A stretch of 6,284 nucleotides of DNA from an uncultured Ruminococcus sp. Its GTDB lineage: Bacteria; Bacillota; Clostridia; Oscillospirales; Acutalibacteraceae. A program made the position numbers and the translations under genes. The stretch covers positions 1 through 6,284 of the forward strand of contig CACXHC010000180.1 of assembly GCA_902767285.1 (NCBI GenBank), given 5' to 3'. The stretch's first letter is position 1; the number at the start of each line of letters is the position of its first letter. The notes beneath the pieces were generated by a model. The model searched no databases and was not told the origin of the DNA. It saw only the letters and a program-made list of their open reading frames with translations. Positions 1 to 6,025 of the stretch are shown one piece after another.

Positions 1-96
1 CCTACTCTACCATAAAAAAAGTTTTTTGGAAAGGGTTTGGGAAAACCTTTTTTTCAAAAAAGGTTTTCCCAAGAAAAGCCAATTTTTCACAGCATC
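1..96 (+). repeat. Dispersed AT-rich hairpin repeat, copy 1
   Basis: This copy begins at or before the window edge and ends near CACAGCATC at 88-96. Its core is a 17-bp inverted repeat: TTGGGAAAACCTTTTTT at 37-53 pairs with 56-72, leaving a minimal loop. The same sequence recurs at 1183-1242 (same orientation) and at 6026-6151 (opposite orientation, and also sharing the outer CCTACT-TACCAT and inner CACAGCA-C ends). It encodes nothing credible. It could act as a transcription terminator in either direction or be a small non-autonomous mobile repeat; sequence alone does not decide. Confidence 0.8.
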
Positions 97-158
97 TTTT
101 TTAGTTTTATATCGTCTTAAAAATTAATAAAAAAATAAAATTATGCGTCAATTTTTTC

Positions 159-187
159 TTGATTTTTAACAAATAACCTTGTATAAT
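159..187 (+). promoter_or_regulatory. Vegetative promoter of the APH-fold kinase gene
   Basis: TTGATT at 159-164 and a perfect TATAAT at 182-187 are separated by 17 bases, as expected for the housekeeping sigma factor. The stretch just upstream (about 110-150) is almost pure A/T and could serve as an UP element. Transcription would start near 194, giving a leader of about 60 bases. Confidence 0.8.
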
Positions 188-198
188 ATATGTGTAAT

Positions 199-228
199 AA
201 AACGCTGTCATGGGGTTGCCTGCGTTTT
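199..228 (+). promoter_or_regulatory. Leader hairpin upstream of the kinase gene
   Basis: AAAACGC at 199-205 is complementary to GCGTTTT at 222-228, with a 16-base loop holding GGGGTTGCC. It lies at the very start of the predicted transcript. The T-run is part of the stem rather than following it, so this is a weak terminator candidate; it may simply be a 5' stabilising stem. I do not recognise a known riboswitch. Confidence 0.35.
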
Positions 229-256
229 TGGAAATTAATGTAAAGGAGTTTTATAA

Positions 257-1009
257 ATGAATTTGGATAATGCCGTTGTATTGTTAAAAAAAGACACAAA
301 AACTGTTTATCGTGATGGCGACACTGTTATAAAAGTGTTTGAGGAAAGTTTCTCAAAAGCCGATATACTCAACGAAGCTCTTAACCACGCACGAATTGAA
401 GAAACAAATCTCAACATTCCAAAACTCAAGGGCGTTAATATGATAGATGGAAAATGGGCTATCTTTACCGAATATATTGAGGGCAAAACACTCGCTGAAC
501 TTATGTCTGAAGACCCGTCTAATTTTGAGAAATATTTGGAACTTTTTGTTGACCTTCATCTTATTGTACACGCTCAAAGACAGCGTTTGCTCAACAGTCT
601 AAAAATAAAAACCGCAAGAAAAATTGATGAAAGCGACCTTAACGCAACTATCAGATATGAACTTCAAACAAGACTTCAGTCAATGCCGAAACATCATAAA
701 GTATGCCATGGCGACTTTAACCCGAGCAACATCATCGTAAGTGACAACGGCCCGTATATTTTCGACTGGGCCCACGCATCGCAGGGCAACGCCGCCGCCG
801 ATGCCGCTATCACCTATTTATATTTTAAGCTCCGCCGAGAGGACGAAATCGCCGAAAGTTACATCAATCTCTACTGCCTCAAAAGCGATACCGCTAAACA
901 ATATATCATGAAGTGGATTCCCATAGTTGCCGCTACTCAGTCCCTCCGCTCCTCGGGCGATGAGAAAAATCTTCTTCTCAGCTGGGCTGATGTTGTCGAG
1001 TGGTCGTAA
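257..1009 (+). CDS. APH/choline-kinase-fold small-molecule phosphotransferase
   Basis: A 250-residue cytoplasmic kinase-like protein that probably moves the gamma-phosphate of ATP to a small hydroxylated or amino substrate; the substrate is unknown. Seen: an N-lobe with the ATP-binding lysine in VIKVF (K26) and a helix-C-type glutamate (about E40), a hinge near FTEYIEG (70-76), the catalytic loop HGDFNPSN (H151, D153 as base, N158) and the metal-binding aspartate in IFDW (D170), followed by a D182 in the usual place. The length is normal for compact members of the family. The ATG is set by AAAGGAG at 242-248, eight bases upstream. It is monocistronic, with its own promoter and a strong terminator at 1114-1153. 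The 3' half (from about 700) uses visibly more GC-rich codons than the 5' half. Family membership is strong. Aminoglycoside resistance should not be inferred: most members of this fold in commensals have other or unknown substrates. Confidence 0.88.
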   Translation: MNLDNAVVLLKKDTKTVYRDGDTVIKVFEESFSKADILNEALNHARIEETNLNIPKLKGVNMIDGKWAIFTEYIEGKTLAELMSEDPSNFEKYLELFVDLHLIVHAQRQRLLNSLKIKTARKIDESDLNATIRYELQTRLQSMPKHHKVCHGDFNPSNIIVSDNGPYIFDWAHASQGNAAADAAITYLYFKLRREDEIAESYINLYCLKSDTAKQYIMKWIPIVAATQSLRSSGDEKNLLLSWADVVEWS

Positions 1010-1030
1010 TTACTCCGTTGGCTTTTTCTT

Positions 1031-1056
1031 CTTCTTTTTTTTGAAAAAAAAAGAAG
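1031..1056. repeat. A/T inverted repeat after the kinase gene
   Basis: CTTCTTTTTTTT at 1031-1042 is the exact reverse complement of 1045-1056, leaving a two-base centre. It lies 22 bases past the kinase stop codon. The stem is nearly all A-T, so it is a poor terminator by itself; it may be a relic of a hairpin element or help 3'-end processing. Confidence 0.45.
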
Positions 1057-1113
1057 CAAAAAAAACTTTTACTATATAAATTTTACGAGTTACAACTAAT
1101 TTCCTATAAACTT

Positions 1114-1153
1114 AAACAAAAACGACTGCAAAAATACGCAGTCGTTTTTGTTT
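1114..1153. terminator. Strong bidirectional terminator between convergent genes
   Basis: AAACAAAAACGACTGC at 1114-1129 pairs perfectly with GCAGTCGTTTTTGTTT at 1138-1153: a 16-bp stem with an eight-base loop. There is a U-rich arm on either strand, so it can stop transcripts from the kinase gene on + and from the surface-protein gene on -. Its CGACTGC/GCAGTCG core also occurs in the terminator at 6237-6274. Confidence 0.9.
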
Positions 1154-1182
1154 CTATATTTTTTAGTAAATTCTATACAATT

Positions 1183-1242
1183 AAAGTTTTTTGGCAAGGG
1201 TTTGGGAAAACCTTTTTTTCAAAAAAGGTTTTCCCAAGAAAA
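1183..1242 (+). repeat. Dispersed AT-rich hairpin repeat, copy 2 (core only)
   Basis: This shares the core of copy 1 almost base for base, including the 17-bp inverted repeat (1202-1218 with 1221-1237), differing by GGC for GGA before AAGGG. It lacks the outer CCTACT end and the inner CACAGC end, so it is a shorter version. It ends 10 bases before the stop codon of the surface-protein gene and could also act as that gene's first terminator. Confidence 0.8.
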
Positions 1243-1251
1243 ACTCCCTGA

Positions 1252-2439
1252 TTATTCTTGTTCACGCTTCTTTGAAGCTACTATTGTAATAATTGATGCC
1301 ATAGAAGTTAAAATCATAATAAGTGCAGAATGCGCACTTCCCGTCTTAGGCGATGTTACTGTTGAAGATGACTTCGAAGAAGATTCTGCCTTTGATGAAG
1401 AGTCTGTCTTTGTAGATGTTGTGCTGTTCGCACCCTTAACAGATGTTGTACTGCTTGTGTCCTTAACAGATGTTGTTTCTTCTGCCTTCTTTGAAGATGT
1501 TGTGCTTTCTACTTTGCTCGAAATATAGCTTTCTACTTTGCTCTCGGGCTTGCTTGCAGGCTCGCTCTTTACTTCACTTGCAACAGGTGTACTTTCGACT
1601 GTGCTTTCTACTGTGCTTTCGACCGTGCTTTCAACTTCGCTTTCTACGGGAGCAGCTTCATCAGGAGAGATATATTCTTTAGCTTTATCAACTTTATCGC
1701 TGTAATTCTCGTATCCTTCTTTGCCTTCGAGAGCCTTGAACGCTGCCCAAACATCGTTTGCATTTGTGCCGAATTTGCTTATAGCATTCTGAGTTTTGTC
1801 TTTTGTACAGCACTCTGCACCGGATTTATCCAAAATGTCCATTTTCTGATAAACGTAATCTGCAACGATTTTCGCCGGGTCTTCGTTAGCTGTCTTTACT
1901 GAACCAACCACATTTCCTGTTGATGTAATAACAAGGTGAGGGCCACAGTCGGAAGCTTTATCAAAAGCAACTGTAAGAGCTGTTTTCTCGCTGTCTACGG
2001 GGTTTTCAACTTCTTCATTTGTAACACGGCAAGTATCGCCGATTGCGTTTTCTGTGATTACGCAGTCATAAGTCTGCACACCCGATGTAACGTCAAATAC
2101 GATCATAAATGTGTCGTAACCGTCAAGAAAATCGATAGTATACGATTCAACAATGCCTTCTTCGCCGTCAACAGCGGTGCCGTAAGTCTGCTTTGAACCC
2201 CAAGTATTGGTATCTACCCAACCTTTTTTGGAACCGTATTTCTGGTCGCCTGTTTCATTGTTTACAGCCCAAATGAAGAAACTGATTTTGTCTTTGCTGT
2301 CCCACTCGCCTAAATTGAACTTGAATGTTCCGGCTGCTTTTGAGTCAACAGCATCAGCCTCTGCCGCACTTGCAGCAATCGCAGACGCAGAACACATCAT
2401 GAGAACTGCAAGAACTGAGCTTACAACTTTTTTGTTCAT
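1252..2439 (-). CDS. Secreted surface protein with SPKTG sortase sorting signal
   Basis: A 395-residue protein of unknown function predicted to be exported and linked to the cell wall. Seen in order: a signal peptide (KK at 3-4, hydrophobic core about 5-23, likely cleavage after ASA near residue 25); a folded region about 35-140 rich in aromatic and alternating beta-type residues (ISFFIWAV, YTIDF, FMIVFDV); a more helical region about 145-258; a Ser/Thr/Glu/Lys-rich stalk about 264-362 with four VEST units; then SPKTG (363-367), a hydrophobic segment (about 372-388) and a KKRE tail, the three-part sortase signal. The first region is reminiscent of small carbohydrate-binding beta-sandwiches, but I cannot assign a family. 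The mature part has five cysteines (C126, C137, C165, C210, C211), unusual for a Gram-positive wall protein. AAGGAGG at 2448-2454 fixes the ATG, and the gene has its own promoter at 2483-2511. No sortase gene lies nearby. Confidence 0.85.
   Translation of the reverse strand: MNKKVVSSVLAVLMMCSASAIAASAAEADAVDSKAAGTFKFNLGEWDSKDKISFFIWAVNNETGDQKYGSKKGWVDTNTWGSKQTYGTAVDGEEGIVESYTIDFLDGYDTFMIVFDVTSGVQTYDCVITENAIGDTCRVTNEEVENPVDSEKTALTVAFDKASDCGPHLVITSTGNVVGSVKTANEDPAKIVADYVYQKMDILDKSGAECCTKDKTQNAISKFGTNANDVWAAFKALEGKEGYENYSDKVDKAKEYISPDEAAPVESEVESTVESTVESTVESTPVASEVKSEPASKPESKVESYISSKVESTTSSKKAEETTSVKDTSSTTSVKGANSTTSTKTDSSSKAESSSKSSSTVTSPKTGSAHSALIMILTSMASIITIVASKKREQE
1588..1635 (-). repeat. Four 12-bp tandem repeats encoding VEST
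   Basis: Four in-frame 12-base units encode residues 269-284 of the surface protein. Units differ mostly at silent positions, so the peptide repeat appears to be conserved while the DNA has drifted. Such stalk repeats can change number by slippage, altering how far the folded part stands from the wall. Confidence 0.8.
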
Positions 2440-2482
2440 AATAAAAACCTCCTTAAATGAACAAATTTAAACTAATGTATTC

Positions 2483-2511
2483 ATTATACAATATTTTGTG
2501 TAAAAAATCAA
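2483..2511 (-). promoter_or_regulatory. Promoter of the surface-protein gene
   Basis: Reading the minus strand, TTGATT (2506-2511) and a perfect TATAAT (2483-2488) are 17 bases apart. The -35 box sits two bases past the sirtuin stop codon, so the two genes are tightly packed. It lets the surface protein be made independently of the scf transcript. The predicted start is near 2476, giving a leader of roughly 37 bases with an AAGGAGG ribosome binding site. Confidence 0.82.
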
Positions 2512-2513
2512 TA

Positions 2514-3281
2514 TCAAATTTGAGAAAATACATTTCCTAATCCGTCATGAATTACCAAATCTGCCATTCCGTCATACGGTGTTGAGGATTTGTTGACAAG
2601 CACCATTTTTCCTCCGTGGAAATATGTAATATAGCCTGCCGCCGGATATACCATAAGCGATGTTCCGCCTATTATAAGCAAATCTGCTTTTTTTATAGCA
2701 TTAACGGCACCGGTTGTTACTTTGCTGTCGAGGGGTTCTTCGTATAGAACAACATCGGGTTTGATGAGTCCTCCGCACTGACAACGTGGAATACCTGTTG
2801 TATTAAAAACATCTTCGGCAGAGTGAAATTTGTGACACTTCATGCAGTAATTTCTCAAAACAGAGCCGTGAAGCTCATACACATTTTTTGACCCCGCTTT
2901 TTGATGCAGTCCGTCTATGTTTTGAGTAACAACCGCCGAGAGTTTTCCTTCTTTCTCAAGCTCGGCAAGCCTATAATGAGTTGTATTTGGTTCGTATTTA
3001 AGACTGTTGAGCTTGTCACGGTAGAAATCAAAAAATTCTTTGGTATGATTCATAAAAAATGTATGACTCAAAATTTCTTCGGGCGGATAATCGTATTTTT
3101 GATTATATAAACCGTCCTGACTTCTAAAATCGGGAATACCGCTTTCTGTCGAAACACCCGCACCGCCAAAAAAAACGATTCTTTTACTGTTTTGCACAAG
3201 TTCCTTTAACTCGGCAATATTATCTTTCGTATTTAGTGCCGGTGCAGAGGGATTCTTTGCGGCTTTATAATGGTCTAACAT
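2514..3281 (-). CDS. SIR2-family NAD-dependent protein deacylase
   Basis: A sirtuin of 255 residues expected to remove acetyl or related acyl groups from protein lysines, consuming NAD and releasing nicotinamide and O-acyl-ADP-ribose. Seen: the NAD motif GAGVSTESGIPDFR (40-53), TQNIDGLHQKAG (119-130), the catalytic histidine H138 in LHGS, a zinc site C146-x2-C149 with C167-x-C169, then CGGLIKPDVVLYEE and GTSLMVYPA (206-214). The last zinc pair is C-x-C rather than the classical C-x2-C. I do not see the Tyr-x-x-Arg signature of SIRT5-type desuccinylases, so a deacetylase-like or bacterial class U enzyme is more likely. ATG at 3281 is preferred because GAGGGGTGAT lies seven bases upstream; a TTG at 3294-3296 behind GGAG (3302-3305) would add five residues. 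It is the last gene of the scf run, 34 bases after the aldolase-like gene, with no terminator after it. Confidence 0.92.
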   Translation of the reverse strand: MLDHYKAAKNPSAPALNTKDNIAELKELVQNSKRIVFFGGAGVSTESGIPDFRSQDGLYNQKYDYPPEEILSHTFFMNHTKEFFDFYRDKLNSLKYEPNTTHYRLAELEKEGKLSAVVTQNIDGLHQKAGSKNVYELHGSVLRNYCMKCHKFHSAEDVFNTTGIPRCQCGGLIKPDVVLYEEPLDSKVTTGAVNAIKKADLLIIGGTSLMVYPAAGYITYFHGGKMVLVNKSSTPYDGMADLVIHDGLGNVFSQI

Positions 3282-3284
3282 AAT

Positions 3285-3294
3285 ATCACCCCTC
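3285..3294 (-). promoter_or_regulatory. Ribosome binding site deciding the sirtuin start
   Basis: The minus strand reads GAGGGGTGAT, near the full anti-16S complement, with GGGG ending seven bases before ATG 3281. A second GGAG at 3302-3305 lies five bases before an in-frame TTG at 3296. The ATG is better on codon and match; both may be used. Confidence 0.65.
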
Positions 3295-3315
3295 AAAAAA
3301 ACTCCTTTTTAAAAA

Positions 3316-4293
3316 TTAAACTTCTTCGGTGATAATTTCCTTATAAAAATCGGCATAATTTGTTCTTTGGTCTTTAGTAAATTTAATAGCGGTTCTGGGG
3401 TGCTGGTTCAAAAGACCTGTTACAAGATACTGCAAATCATATCCCCATACAATACCGTCATCATGAAGTTTTACCATGTGGTCTTGAATAAATTTGAGTA
3501 CCGGATATACGTTGTATTTGGGATTACGCAAAAATCCGAGCAGAAGTTCCATAGCACAGTTGCCCGCACCTCTGCCCATTGATGAATATGTAGCATCAAG
3601 CCAATCGATACCTATTCCGGCAGCCTCAACCGTATTTGCAAACGCAAGCTGTAAATTGTTGTGAGCGTGTATGCCTACTTTTTTGTTGTACTTAGCCGCA
3701 AAATTAAGATAAATGTCTGCGAGTCTTTCGAGCTGTTCGGGATACAATGCACCGAAACTGTCAACAATATAGAAAACTTCAACGGGGGTTTTGCCGAGAA
3801 TCTCCAAAGCCGCACTGAGTTCGCTTTCTCTTGCGTTTGAGATCGCCATTATATTGCAACTTGTTTGGTATCCTTTTTTTGCTGCGTCCTCTATCATGTC
3901 AACCGCTTCGGGAATAGTATGAATATATGTAGCCACTCTGACAAGATCAATCGGGCTTTCGGATTTTTGTATAATATCCTGTTTGTAGTCACATCTGCCA
4001 ACATCTGCCATAACTGCTATTTTAAGACTGGTATCATTATCACCGACAATTTGTCTTATATCATCATCGTTGCAGAATTTCCATTTTCCGAATTTATCTA
4101 CATCAAACAATTCTTTAGATGCTTTGTAGCCGAACTCCATATAATCAACGCCGGCACGAATATTCGATTTATAAAGTTCTCTTACAAATTCATCTGAAAA
4201 ATAAAAATCATTAACTAAACCTCCGTCACGCAGAGTTGCGTCGATTACTTTTATATCTGAACGGTAATCGAGCAATTTTGATACTTCTTTCAT
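3316..4293 (-). CDS. DRE-TIM metallolyase, 4-hydroxy-2-oxovalerate aldolase-like
   Basis: A 325-residue TIM-barrel enzyme of the HMG-CoA lyase/DRE-TIM superfamily, a group that makes or breaks carbon-carbon bonds next to a carboxylate using a divalent metal. Seen: DATLRDGG (18-25, catalytic R22 and metal ligand D23), the metal pair HAH (H209, H211), VDSFG (178-182), the MGRGAGNCAME loop (239-249) and a C-terminal WGYDLQYLVTGLLNQHPR segment (283-300) typical, as I recall, of proteins named only 'aldolase catalytic domain-containing'. It resembles 4-hydroxy-2-oxovalerate aldolase rather than isopropylmalate synthase, but no partner acylating aldehyde dehydrogenase lies in the window, so the substrate is unknown. 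ATG at 4293 is chosen because AGGAAAGG lies nine bases upstream; an in-frame TTG at 4302 directly abuts that site and is unlikely. It begins 29 bases after scfB, with no promoter or hairpin between, so co-transcription is likely. Confidence 0.88.
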   Translation of the reverse strand: MKEVSKLLDYRSDIKVIDATLRDGGLVNDFYFSDEFVRELYKSNIRAGVDYMEFGYKASKELFDVDKFGKWKFCNDDDIRQIVGDNDTSLKIAVMADVGRCDYKQDIIQKSESPIDLVRVATYIHTIPEAVDMIEDAAKKGYQTSCNIMAISNARESELSAALEILGKTPVEVFYIVDSFGALYPEQLERLADIYLNFAAKYNKKVGIHAHNNLQLAFANTVEAAGIGIDWLDATYSSMGRGAGNCAMELLLGFLRNPKYNVYPVLKFIQDHMVKLHDDGIVWGYDLQYLVTGLLNQHPRTAIKFTKDQRTNYADFYKEIITEEV

Positions 4294-4302
4294 TGGAATC
4301 AA

Positions 4303-4310
4303 CCTTTCCT
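4303..4310 (-). promoter_or_regulatory. Ribosome binding site deciding the aldolase start
   Basis: The minus strand reads AGGAAAGG, with nine bases to ATG 4293. It touches the upstream TTG at 4300-4302, leaving no room for that codon to be used, so the three extra residues of the longer reading are not real. Confidence 0.65.
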
Positions 4311-4322
4311 TTTTTATATTTT

Positions 4323-5699
4323 TTAATTATTATCGTTCGAGGCAACTATGCGATAGATAGCACACTCGATTCTTTTTTTGAACAACTTACAGCCGTACTC
4401 ATAAACACCCGTTACAGAGCCTGTTGCATGATACGAGTTTGCCGCACAACCTCCGCTGCAATAGAGTTTTGCCCAGCAGTTACGGCACTCCTCACGAGAA
4501 TAGGCATTACAGAGCTTAAATTCCTGTTGAGCGGCGGTATTCGTTACGCCGTCCCAGATATTGCCAAGACTGTATTTTTCATCACCCACAAACTGATGAC
4601 ATGGGAACAGCTCGCCCCACGGAGTAACTGCCATATACTCCGTACCCGAACCACATCCGGAAATTCGTTTATAAATGCAGGGGCCGCCCTCTAAATCTAT
4701 CATATAGTGATAGAACGTAAACCCTCTGCCTTCTTTATCTCTCTTTATCATTTCATTTGCGAGAATTTCGTATTGCTCGAAAAGCACGGGCAAATCTTCT
4801 TCTGTGAGGGCATACGGGTCATCGGGTTTACAGACTACGGGTTCCATAGAGAGCTGAGTAAACCCGAGGTCAGCCATGTGGAAAATATCGTTTGTAAAAT
4901 CGGTATTGTTATGCGTGAAAGTTCCACGCATATAATAACCCTGCTCTCCCCTCTTCTCGATAAAATGCTGAAATTTAGGAACAATCATATCATAACTGCC
5001 CTTGCCGTTAACGGTTTTTCGCAAATTATCGTGAATTTCTTTTCTGCCGTCAAGACTCAACACAACATTGTGCATTTCTTTGTTGGCAAAATCGATAATG
5101 TCATCATCGAGAAGAACACCGTTTGTAGTTAAAGTAAATCTAAAATTTTTGTTATGGATTTTTTCGAGTTCTCTGCCGTACTGTACAATACCTTTTACGA
5201 CTTCCCAATTCATGAGGGGTTCTCCGCCGAAGAAATCAACTTCGAGATTTTTTCTTGTTCCCGAATTTTTGACGAGAAAATCGAGAGCCTGTTTGCCGAC
5301 TTCGAGCGACATCAACGCTCTTTCTCCGTGATATTTTCCTTGACTCGCAAAGCAATACTCACAATTAAGATTACAAGTATGAGCAACGTGCAGACACAAT
5401 GCTTTTATTACTGTACTGCGATTTTTTAAGTCAAAAGCATGATTTGCATACACATCTTCAGTAAACAACTTACCTTCTGACTTTAGCGATTCTATATCAT
5501 CAAAAAGCTCGTCAATATCCTGTTCGGTAACGTCATCGAGCGAAGAATACTTTTCGAGCAAATACGCTTTTATCTCATCTTTGGACTTGTCGGAATACAT
5601 TTCGATAGCATCAAAGGCGACATCATCGACAACATGAACGCTACCGCTGAAAACATCGAGAACTATGTTATATCCGTTTATTTTGTAACAATGAATCAT
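4323..5699 (-). CDS. scfB: SCIFF-peptide radical SAM maturase with SPASM domain
   Basis: A 458-residue iron-sulfur enzyme that, by family knowledge (characterised SCIFF maturases such as CteB and Tte1186), binds the SCIFF precursor and forms Cys-to-acceptor thioether bridges through an S-adenosylmethionine radical. Seen: an N-terminal peptide-recognition (RRE-like) region about 1-85 rich in acidic residues; the radical SAM cluster C109-x3-C113-x2-C116 within TCNLNCEYCFA; FFGGEP (156-161) for SAM binding; TTNG (191-194) and SLDG (215-218); and a C-terminal SPASM domain with C349, C367, then C405-x2-C408-x5-C414-x3-C418 and C437, enough ligands for two auxiliary 4Fe-4S clusters (C341 and C397 are further candidates). 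Length and architecture are normal and nothing is missing. AAGGA lies about nine bases before ATG 5699. It follows its substrate gene scfA by 72 bases, across a hairpin at 5724-5758. Confidence 0.95.
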   Translation of the reverse strand: MIHCYKINGYNIVLDVFSGSVHVVDDVAFDAIEMYSDKSKDEIKAYLLEKYSSLDDVTEQDIDELFDDIESLKSEGKLFTEDVYANHAFDLKNRSTVIKALCLHVAHTCNLNCEYCFASQGKYHGERALMSLEVGKQALDFLVKNSGTRKNLEVDFFGGEPLMNWEVVKGIVQYGRELEKIHNKNFRFTLTTNGVLLDDDIIDFANKEMHNVVLSLDGRKEIHDNLRKTVNGKGSYDMIVPKFQHFIEKRGEQGYYMRGTFTHNNTDFTNDIFHMADLGFTQLSMEPVVCKPDDPYALTEEDLPVLFEQYEILANEMIKRDKEGRGFTFYHYMIDLEGGPCIYKRISGCGSGTEYMAVTPWGELFPCHQFVGDEKYSLGNIWDGVTNTAAQQEFKLCNAYSREECRNCWAKLYCSGGCAANSYHATGSVTGVYEYGCKLFKKRIECAIYRIVASNDNN

Positions 5700-5723
5700 T
5701 CCATATTTTCCTTTTGCAATAAA

Positions 5724-5758
5724 GTAAAAAGAGCCGTAACGGCAAATACCGATACGGC
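5724..5758 (-). terminator. Attenuator-type hairpin between scfA and scfB
   Basis: On the minus strand GCCGTA (5753-5758) pairs with TACGGC (5733-5738), and an inner CGG (5749-5751) with CCG (5740-5742), separated by one mismatch around a six-base loop. The stem is followed by CTCTTTTT (five Ts at 5726-5730). It lies after the scfA stop codon and before the scfB ribosome binding site. The stem is modest and the T-run short, so partial rather than full termination is likely, giving more precursor message than enzyme message. Confidence 0.7.
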
Positions 5759-5771
5759 ATCTCGAAAAAAA

Positions 5772-5924
5772 TTATTTACCGTTTACGTGTTTCTCGCACT
5801 GCTGATTAGCTACACCACATGAAGTCTTGCACGCTGACTGGCATGATGTTTGGCATTCACCGCAACCGCCGTTTTTAAGACTCTTTTTGAGATCACGAGT
5901 TTCGATAGTTTTAATTCTTTTCAC
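5772..5924 (-). CDS. scfA: SCIFF ranthipeptide precursor (six cysteines), GTG start
   Basis: A 50-residue ribosomal precursor peptide, the substrate of the adjacent radical SAM enzyme. It reads MKRIKTIETRDLKKSLKNGG as a basic leader, then a core with exactly six cysteines: C21, C24, C28, C32, C36 and C43, in CGECQTSCQSACKTSC and VANQQCE. This is the SCIFF ('six cysteines in forty-five residues') signature, now classed with the ranthipeptides. The start is GTG at 5922-5924 with AAGGGG at 5934-5939, nine bases upstream; an in-frame ATG at 5993 lies upstream of the promoter and cannot be the start. Position 37, just after the fifth cysteine, is Gly (codon GGT at 5814-5816, read on the minus strand), where the SCIFF pattern I know has Thr (TSCTVANQ). 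The product may act as a signalling peptide, as reported for clostridial ranthipeptides, but its role here is unknown. A gene caller could miss or mis-start it. Confidence 0.95.
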   Translation of the reverse strand: MKRIKTIETRDLKKSLKNGGCGECQTSCQSACKTSCGVANQQCEKHVNGK

Positions 5925-5958
5925 TGAACAACACCCCTTTTTTATTGTTTTCGTATTA

Positions 5959-5987
5959 ATAATAACACATATTTTTCGACTTGTCAA
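5959..5987 (-). promoter_or_regulatory. Strong promoter of the scf operon
   Basis: On the minus strand there is a perfect TTGACA (5982-5987), a 17-base spacer and TATTAT (5959-5964) preceded by TGT, an extended -10. Transcription would start near 5952, about 28 bases before the scfA GTG. It is the best promoter in the window, which fits high, probably housekeeping-sigma-driven expression of the precursor peptide. No operator-like palindrome is evident around it. Confidence 0.88.
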
Positions 5988-6025
5988 CGACATAGAAAAT
6001 TAGTTGCAACGAAAAAGATTTTCTT

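Noticed and set aside
199..228. Riboswitch in the kinase leader
   Set aside because: The stem is only seven pairs, four of them A-T, the leader is too short for known aptamers and I recognise no conserved aptamer motif.
257..1009. Calling the kinase an aminoglycoside resistance gene
   Set aside because: Only the general fold and catalytic motifs are visible; nothing points to aminoglycoside specificity, and there is no mobile-element context.
1148..1528. 126-codon plus-strand frame
   Set aside because: It crosses the repeat and then runs antisense to the surface-protein stalk, and its low-complexity sequence is the shadow of that repeat-rich region.
1588..1635. CRISPR-like short tandem array
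   Set aside because: The 12-base units are contiguous, in frame and encode VEST repeats; there are no spacers and no cas genes.
4291..4302. TTG start for the aldolase-like protein
   Set aside because: The ribosome binding site directly abuts the TTG, while ATG 4293 has a proper nine-base gap.
4236..4694. 152-codon plus-strand frame antisense to scfB and the aldolase-like gene
   Set aside because: It lies opposite well-conserved enzyme motifs, has no family features and lacks a ribosome binding site in context.
5925..5993. N-terminal extension of scfA from an ATG at 5993
   Set aside because: It would include the -35 and -10 boxes and the ribosome binding site, and SCIFF precursors begin with MK-I-T as the GTG start gives.
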